Source: JAMXLO01 sp041487355
Lineage (GTDB): Bacteria > Pseudomonadota > Alphaproteobacteria > Acetobacterales > Acetobacteraceae
Assembly (NCBI GenBank): GCA_041487355.1
Contig: JBGPND010000013.1
Coordinates: 1-51,491 of the forward strand
Length of the DNA: 51,491 bases
Reading direction: 5' to 3'
Shown: positions 32,401 through 38,400 of the stretch, one piece after another
Layout of the letters: every line of letters begins with the position of its first letter
Position numbering within the stretch: the first letter of the stretch is position 1
Position numbers and translations under genes: made by a program
Notes under the pieces: model-generated
What the model was told of the DNA's origin: nothing
Seen by the model: only the letters and a program-made list of their open reading frames with translations
Databases searched by the model: none

Positions 32401-35400
32401 GGCTGCGACACCGACGGACCCGGCCGCGAGAGCGCCGACGATCTCATCGACGTTCGACTGGTCGTTGGCCGCGACCGCGACGCTGCCGCCCGCGTGCACG
32501 TTGCCCGCGCCGGAATTCGTCGGGCTGTCCGGATCGTCGCCGATGAACGCGCGCGTTTGCAGCGTGAACACATGCACGCCGGCATTGACGCCGACAGCGA
32601 CGCTTCCCACCGCGATACCGGCGGAGACCGAGATCAGATCCTCGCTCGTATTGGCGGAGACCTGGATATCGCCATCGGCATCCACGGTGACGCCCGAGCC
32701 GATATAGGCGTTGGTGTGCTTGTTGTACACGCCGACATCCGCGCCCACGCCGACGCCGGCGCTGCCGCCGACTGCCAGCGAGCCAGCGATGGAAATTATC
32801 GAGGTGTCGTCGGTGGCACCGACGGTCACGCCGCCAAGCGTCACGGTCAGGATGGAGCTGTGGCCGATATAGGCGGTCGTGTGCTCGGTGAGCACGTTGA
32901 CCGCCGCCGATCCCGCGACGCCGGCGGTTCCGCCGACCGCGATGCCGGCGACGATCGACAGCACGTCTTCGCTCTCATGCGCGACGATCGACACGCCACC
33001 GGCGGTGCCGGCCGTGACGGTGTCGTCGTGATCGATATAGGCCAGCGTTGTGGCGGAATGCACCAGCGTCGCGTTGGCCGCGCCGACGCCCGCCGTGCTG
33101 CCGACCCCGACCGAGCCGGCGATCATGGTGGTCTTGAACGCGCTGGTGGCGTGCGCCGACACCGCCCCCGACGCTAGGACGGATGCCGAACTGCCGATAG
33201 TGGCCTCGGTATCCGTGTTGATGACCGCGATGTCGGCCGTGGCGGCGATACCCGCGGTGTCGCCGCCACCAACCGTCGCGGTGACGGAGATCATGGTTTC
33301 CGACGAGTTTGCGTCGAGATCCACGCCGCCGCCGGCTTTGGCGTCCGCCGAGTTGCCGATATACGCCTTGGTCTCCTTGTTGATGATCTCAAGGTCCAGG
33401 CTCGCGCCGACACCGACCGAGCCGGTGGTCACGCCCAGCGCACCGGCGATCGTTGTGATCGTGCTTTCGTTGACGGCATGCACCGAAATGGTCTGGCTGG
33501 GAGACGCCGGCGCGCTTTGATTGATCTGGCTGTTGGCGTCGATGTAGGCGTCGGCGTGCAGCGTGAAGACGTCCACGATGAACGAGCCGGCGATCGCCGC
33601 ACTGCCGGTGCCGGCGGCGCCCGCCACCGCGATGGTTGTCGCCGACGGCTTGACCGCGTCGGGAACCTTCGGCAGCGCGAGCTGCTGTGGGTCGAGATGG
33701 ATTTCGGCATCCACCAGCATGGCGCCGGTGGCGTCCGCATTGCCGGCAATGTAAGCCTGCGTCGACACGTTGAGCACTGCGACGGCGACCGCGGCACCGA
33801 TCGAGGTCCCGTCCGAGAACGCACCGGCCGCAGCCAATGTCTGGATATTGACGTTGGAGGTAGCCATGACCGTCAGGTTGCCGGTCGAGTTCAGCGTCGT
33901 TCCGCTGCGCGCCGACGCCTCGGTGTCGAACGTGCTGACGACGTTGATGGAGACGGAACCGGCGACGGACGCATCGCCCTTGCCGCCGGCGGCGGCCGCG
34001 CCCCAGGAAATGAAGTCGTCCGTCTTGCTGGCGGGGGTGATCGCCTCGATCGTGATCCCCTTGCCGGTGATGGCCGACCCGGTGTCCACAAACGCCTTGT
34101 TGGAGGCGCTCACGACGTTCACGCTGACGCCGACGCCGATCATGTCGCTGCTGCTGTCGATCGACACGGAGGAGCCGACCGCCTTCGACGTGGCGTCGAT
34201 CTCCGCCTGCGTCTCGATCGTCACCGCATTGTGCGCCGTGATATCGGCGCCATGGGTCACGCTGGCGGTATTGTGGGCGACCAGCACGTTGACCGACACC
34301 GACGCCGCCACGCTGACGCCGCCGGAATCGCCGCCGCCCTGGCTGCTGCTGTCGCTGTTGGCGCTGTCCTTCTGGTCATTCGCCGACGGCAGCGCGGTGC
34401 TGGTCTGGGTGGTCGAGTTGTCGTTGACCTGATGGTCGGCCTGGCCGTCCGCGCCCGACTTGCCGCCCTTGCTGTTTGCCTGCGAGTCGGTCTTGTCCTC
34501 GCCCGAGGAACTCGCCACCGCCTCGGCATCGGACGAGATCGTCGCATTCGATGTGACCGACACGGCCCCACCGGACGTATGTATCCCGCGCGCGAGCTCG
34601 GCGCTGACGTTTTCGACCACGACGGCGACCGATACCGATGCGCCGACCCCGACGCTCTTGCCGGCCCCTTCCGCGCTGGTCGTGGTCTTGAACGTCGCTG
34701 TATGGTCAGCCGTTATGGATACGTTGCCGGTCGCGGCAATGTCCGGGCTGATGGTCGTGCCGACATAGGCTGCAGTGGTGTCCTGGATCACCGCGACCGC
34801 AACGCCGACGCCGACGCCAACACCGGAACCGCCGCCGCCGGCCGCACCGTTCTCGCCATGGGTGATCGACGTGTTCTGCGAAGTCGCGGCGACACCGAAG
34901 CTGCCGGCCGTGCCGGTCCACTGGGTCCCGTCGAGGATTTTCGCGTCCGTGTGATTGGTGATCACGTTGATGCCGACCGACGCGCCAACGCCCACCTCGG
35001 AGCCGCTGGCGCCGCCGCTTGACGGCAGTGCCCGCGCCACGTTGCTTTCGGTGCTGGTGGCACCCAGCGAGACGTTGCCGCCGCCCGTGATGGTAACCTG
35101 CGCTGTGCTGCCGCCAACCGTCGCGTGCGTGTTGTTGGTCACCACGTTCACGCCAAGCGACACGGATACGCCGATCTTCCCGCCGCTGCCGCCCGAGGTC
35201 GCCTCAACGCGAGAATTGTCGGTCTCGTCGATCAGCTTCTGCGTCTTGGAGGAGCCGTCGGCGCCGAGCACGATGGCCTTGCCGTTCTCGGCATCGTCGC
35301 GCGTGGCGGCGAGCTGGAACTTGCCGTCTTTTACTTCGATAATGTAATATTCGTGGCCGTTCGCCAGGCCACCCATGTTGGAGCCGCTGCCGTTGTCGTA

Positions 35401-38400
35401 CTTGACAGCGTCGCCGGTGTGCAGCCCGCTGTCCCCACCAAGGTCGAGGAAGCGGGTCGAGCCGTTCGGATTGAAGTTGATGTCGCCAGTGGGGATGATG
35501 CCGAACAGGGTATGGCTGAAGTGTTGTTGAGTCCCCTCGCCGACAGCGATCGTAAGATGCTGCAGACCGGCCGATTTACCCGCCTTGGCATTTGTCGCGT
35601 TATCGTAAAATCGGACCTGGCCACCGTCCTGCACGTTGACGAAGTAATGCGTTCCGTCGGTCAGGTCGCCGATATTCGAGTTGCCTTCCGAGTGATAGAT
35701 GACCTCGTCACCGGTCTTCAGGCCGGCATCGAGCCCCAGGAAGATCGTGTTCTTGGTGGTGTCGATCACCGGTGTGGTCGACGACTTGAGGTCGACGTCC
35801 CGTTCGGCCATGCCGGCCTGGACCGTCAGTCCGCCGCTGCTGATGATCGTGTTGTTGCCGATATAGGCCTCGTTGGTATCGGTCGCGACATTCACCGAAA
35901 CCGCGATGCCGACTCCGGTCCCGCCTTCCGATGTCGTGGCGGCCCCGGTCGCGAGCGCCTGGCCGTCAACCTGCGCCGCCGACGTGACCGACAGCATGCC
36001 GGTCGCGGTGATATGGCGATTGTTGGGGATGAACGCCTGGGCGGTCCCAATCTCCACATTGACCGCGACGGCGCCGGCGACACTGACGGAGCCGTTGGAT
36101 GACTTGGCCTTGTCGTTGCTGTTTGAGCCCTCGGTCCCCTTGGCGCTGTTGTCCTCTTCCTTCGCCTTCGAATCGCCGAAGTTGGATTGCTTCTTCGTTG
36201 TGTTGTCGACCGACTGGTCGTTGGCGCCGTCGTGATTGCCGGAATCGTTGTCCTCTTCGCCGCCCTTGACGCTCGCCTTCGCGGTGCTCTCGCTGTTGGA
36301 GATCGTGCTAGCGCTGAAGGTCATCGCGCCGCCACTGGTGCTCAGGTCGCGGCTTGTCGTCGCCAGCGCATGGTCGTTGACGACAGTGACCGCGACGGAG
36401 ATGCCGACGCCGGTGCTGGTGCTCTCCGTGTCACCCTCGGCCGTCGTGTTGACATGATCCTTCAGCGCTGCCTGGGCGCTGAAACCCCCTGTCAAGCTGA
36501 TGCCCGCGCCGGTGCCGAGCGTGGCGTTGGTGTCGTTGGCGGTGATCGCGATCGCCACCACGGGGGTCACGGCGGTCGCGCCCTTGGAACCGCCCTTTAC
36601 GTCGGTTGCCATCTCCTGGCCGAACGTCGCGTCAAGATCGAGCTTGTGGGCACCGGTCAGAATCACGCCGTCGGCGATTTGCGCGAGCGTCGAGTTCTCG
36701 CCGTAGTTGAAGCCGATCGAGATGCCGACGCCGATCTTGGTGCCGTCGCCGCCGCCATCGGACGGCTGCGCCTTGACGTCGTTGGAGACATCGCTGTCGG
36801 CCTTCAACGTGACGTCGCCGCCGCCGGTGATCGTTACATTCGGAATGGCGCCGTTGTAGCCGAGATCAGCTTCCGTATCGGTGAAAGCGATGTTGAACGC
36901 CAGCGATCCGGCAACGCCGGTATCGCCGCCGCCGGCGCCCGAGGTCGCCTCGGCCGCGAAGCTGCTTGTGGCTTCGACCAGGGTATCGGTGGTGCCCGTG
37001 CCAACAACCGATGTCAGGTCGATGAGGCCGGTCGTGCCGCCGGCGTTCGCATTGTCGCTCGTGTCGTAGAGCTTGAGTTTTCCGTCGTCCTGGACATTGA
37101 CGTAGTAGGTCGTTCCATCGTTCAGGCCGCCGATGCTCGCCGAAGCGCCGCTCTTGTGATAGACGACGGCATCACCCGTGCGCAGGCCCGGGCCCGCGTC
37201 GATCGTATCGTTGCCGACGTCGACTTTGCTGTTTGGATCGAACTTGAGGACGTGATCCGCCTCGGTTGCCTCGACGTCCAGGCCACCGACGTTGAGCGTC
37301 GAACTGCCGATATAGGCCAGATTTGTCTCTTTGGCGTAATTGACCGCGATCGCGACGCCGACCGATGTGCCGCCGGCGCCGGCGCCCTTGAAGCCGTTCT
37401 GGGTGCCTGAGCCCGCCGACGTCAGATGGATTTGATCGCCGGGGTTATGGGATTGCGCCTTGGCCTTCGTGTCGTACAGCTCGAACTTGCCGCCGCCGGT
37501 ATCGTGGACATAGTAGTCCGTACCGCTGGTCAGGCCGCCGATCGCGTCGCCGTCCTTGCCGTGCTGGTAGGTGACCTTGTCGCCGTCGCTCAGGCCGCTC
37601 GATGTGCCCAGATCGACCGTGTCGTTTCCTGTGTCCACCTTGGCGGGAGGCACCTCGATCTCGCCGATCACCGCGCTGCCGTCGGCCGTCGCGGCGCCGT
37701 CGACATTGGCGGACGACTTCACCGTCAAAGGTCCGCTCGTGGTGATGATGCGCCCGTTGCCGATATAGGCCTGCGAGCTGGCCAGCTCGACATTGATGCC
37801 GATGGCGCCGGCGACGCTGACCTTGCCATCGGACGAGGACGCCGACGGGGAATTCTTGCCTTCGGTGCCCTTGGTCGTCGCGCTGGGGTTGGCTTTCGTC
37901 GCCTGGTCGGACGCCGTCTTGTCGCCGAAGCTGGACTGCGCCTTGGTCTTGTTGTCGACCGACTGATCGTTGTTGGCGTCGTGCTGGTCGCTTCCGTCGT
38001 CGGGCTCGCCACCCGCGACGCTGGCCTTGGCCGAGGACTGGCTGCCGGTCACGGCACTCGACAGGAAGGCAGCCGCGCCCGCCGCCGCCATCAGGTCGCG
38101 ACCAGTCGTGGCCAGCGAGTTGTCGTTAACCACACTCAGCGCGATGGAGATGCCGACACCGGTCTTGGACGACTTGGTGTCGCCATCCGCTTTGGTCGTC
38201 ACCGTGTTTGTCATGGTGGAAGACGCGCTGAAGTCGCCGCCGATCGTCAGCGTCCCCCCGGACCCCAGCGTCGCCTTCGTGTCGTCCGCCGCTATGGAGA
38301 TCGCGACGATCGGTGTGATGGCTGTGCTGCCCTTCCCGCCGCCCTTCGCTTCCGTGTCCATGACATGGTCGGCGTCGGCGGTCAGGGTCAGGTTCTTGCC

